Assembly (NCBI GenBank): GCA_964505555.1 | Contig: CAZDIO010000134.1 | Location: 28,764-92,763, forward strand | Reading direction: 5' to 3' | From: CAZDIO01 sp964505555 | GTDB taxonomy: Bacteria; Bdellovibrionota_C; UBA2361; SZUA-149; CAZDIO01 | DNA length: 64,000 nt | Shown: positions 63,414 through 64,000 of the stretch, one piece after another | Position numbering within the stretch: position 1 is the stretch's first letter | Layout: each line of letters starts with the position of its first letter | The notes under the pieces: generated by a model | The model's input: only the letters and a program-made list of their open reading frames with translations | Database searches by the model: none | Told to the model about the DNA's origin: nothing | Position numbers and translations under genes: made by a program

Positions 63414-63898
63414 CACGCACGGAGTTTCTTATACAATCACTTGAACTGCGTCCCCATCCAGAGGGTGGTTACTTTCGAGAGGTTTATCGTTCTCCTTCTC
63501 TACTATCATTGGAGGATCGAGATGGGGTGAGGGCATGGATGACCACCATCTACTACCTGCTTACTTCTGGACAACGAAGTCGATGGCATCGGGTGTGCTC
63601 TGATGAGTTATGGCATTACTACGAGGGAGATCCTCTCCAGTTAAATATTCTTGATAGTGAATTACAGGAACTAAAAACGCATTATTTAGAGCCAATCAAT
63701 CAGCAAAGCACCAACGGCTTGGTTTGCGTTGTTTCGGCTAACGCGTGGCAATCTGCAAAGACCACAGGAGAATATACTTTAGTCGGATGTACTGTTAGTC
63801 CAGGGTTTGAGTTTAATGATTTTACTTTTATGTCTGAATGTACCGAGGAGGCAAGAAAACTTGCTACTAAATTTCCTGCGCTCATTGAATTTCTCTAG
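63410..63898 (+). CDS. Cupin_5 family (DUF985) protein
   Basis: The product has 162 residues, the full family size. It begins with LELRPHPEGGYFREVYRS and continues TTIYYLLTSGQRSRWHRV, both characteristic of the Cupin_5 family, with DELWHYYEGDPLQL and TLVGCTVSPGFEFNDF later. The family forms a small beta-barrel cupin, and several members are of unknown function. The ATGA overlap with the upstream gene indicates translational coupling. Nothing in the sequence identifies the substrate. Confidence 0.9.
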   Translation: MTRTEFLIQSLELRPHPEGGYFREVYRSPSLLSLEDRDGVRAWMTTIYYLLTSGQRSRWHRVCSDELWHYYEGDPLQLNILDSELQELKTHYLEPINQQSTNGLVCVVSANAWQSAKTTGEYTLVGCTVSPGFEFNDFTFMSECTEEARKLATKFPALIEFL

Positions 63899-63931
63899 AG
63901 CCGTGGTGTTTTATATATAAGCAGGCCCCCT

Positions 63932-64000
63932 CTGTCGTTGCGAGCGCAGCGAAGCAATCTCATATTGCTAGAAGGGTTCGAGATTGCTTCGCTGCGCTCG
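63932..64000. repeat. REP-like palindrome (CGTTGCGAGCG / GAAGCAATCTC family), cut by the window end
   Basis: CTGTCGTTGCGAGCGCAGCG followed by AAGCAATCTC forms the left arm, and GAGATTGCTTCGCTGCGCTCG at the window end is the start of the complementary right arm. It matches the element at 29834 but lacks the extra GC-rich block. It follows the cupin gene. Confidence 0.75.

Noticed and set aside
63900..64000. tRNA or other stable RNA at the right edge
   Set aside because: The sequence is a REP-like palindrome, with no tRNA arms or anticodon loop.

Overview
The window comes from a motile Gram-negative bacterium. It has a flagellar gene cluster under sigma-54 control, outer-membrane-type and lipoprotein-type secreted proteins, and a large Tad (tight adherence) pilus locus. 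A 1595-residue NAD-glutamate dehydrogenase, a cyanobacterial-type Pgi, FHA-fused Tad ATPases and abundant secreted repeat proteins suggest a deltaproteobacterial or Bdellovibrionota-like lineage. That placement is inference: there is no rRNA or other marker gene here. No tRNA, rRNA, CRISPR array, insertion sequence or prophage was seen.

Layout. 1-5.5 kb: the end of a TPR protein and, convergent to it, the large NAD-glutamate dehydrogenase. 6.1-18.0 kb: a flagellar block on the plus strand. It holds a receiver-less sigma-54 activator, a secreted TPR protein, a small histidine kinase, an FlrC-type response regulator, then flgB-flgC-fliE-fliF-fliG-fliH-fliI-fliJ and a MotE-like gene. A good -24/-12 promoter precedes flgB, so the regulators probably drive the adjacent operon. 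18.3-23.1 kb: a secreted amidohydrolase and a large calcium-binding/FG-GAP/HAF-repeat secreted protein. 23.5-27.2 kb: a first Tad segment of two pseudopilin-like proteins and a VWA-domain TadG-like protein. 27.3-34.2 kb: a tiny IPTL-CTERM-like peptide, a DTW tRNA-modifying enzyme, a PQQ-type sugar dehydrogenase lipoprotein, paaABCD for phenylacetyl-CoA epoxidation, and pgi. 34.3-42.8 kb: a predicted outer-membrane barrel with an unknown secreted partner, then a minus-strand operon of a ComEC-like hydrolase, a SNF2 helicase and a SWIM-finger protein. 42.8-60.9 kb: the main Tad locus. 60.9-63.9 kb: a PAP2 membrane phosphatase/transferase, a GT-C-like membrane protein and a cupin.

The main Tad locus is the most unusual part. 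It has a Flp pilin, an apparent Flp-TadE fusion with two prepilin-cleavage motifs, large TadG/TadE-type proteins, a 56-residue mini-prepilin, CpaB, and TadB and TadC. It also has two different CpaF-type ATPases, each with an N-terminal FHA domain, a third FHA protein, and a membrane protein that joins a catalytically dead Ser/Thr kinase, a degenerate FHA domain and extracytoplasmic TPR-like repeats. A second apparently dead kinase, of the aminoglycoside-phosphotransferase type, precedes the Flp pilin. No secretin, TadZ or prepilin peptidase gene is in the window.

Several families of intergenic palindromes occur. One CACAGAG-type family sits in three convergent gene gaps, a CGTTGCGAGCG-type REP element sits in another, and two long (31-33 bp arm) G-rich inverted repeats lie at operon boundaries.
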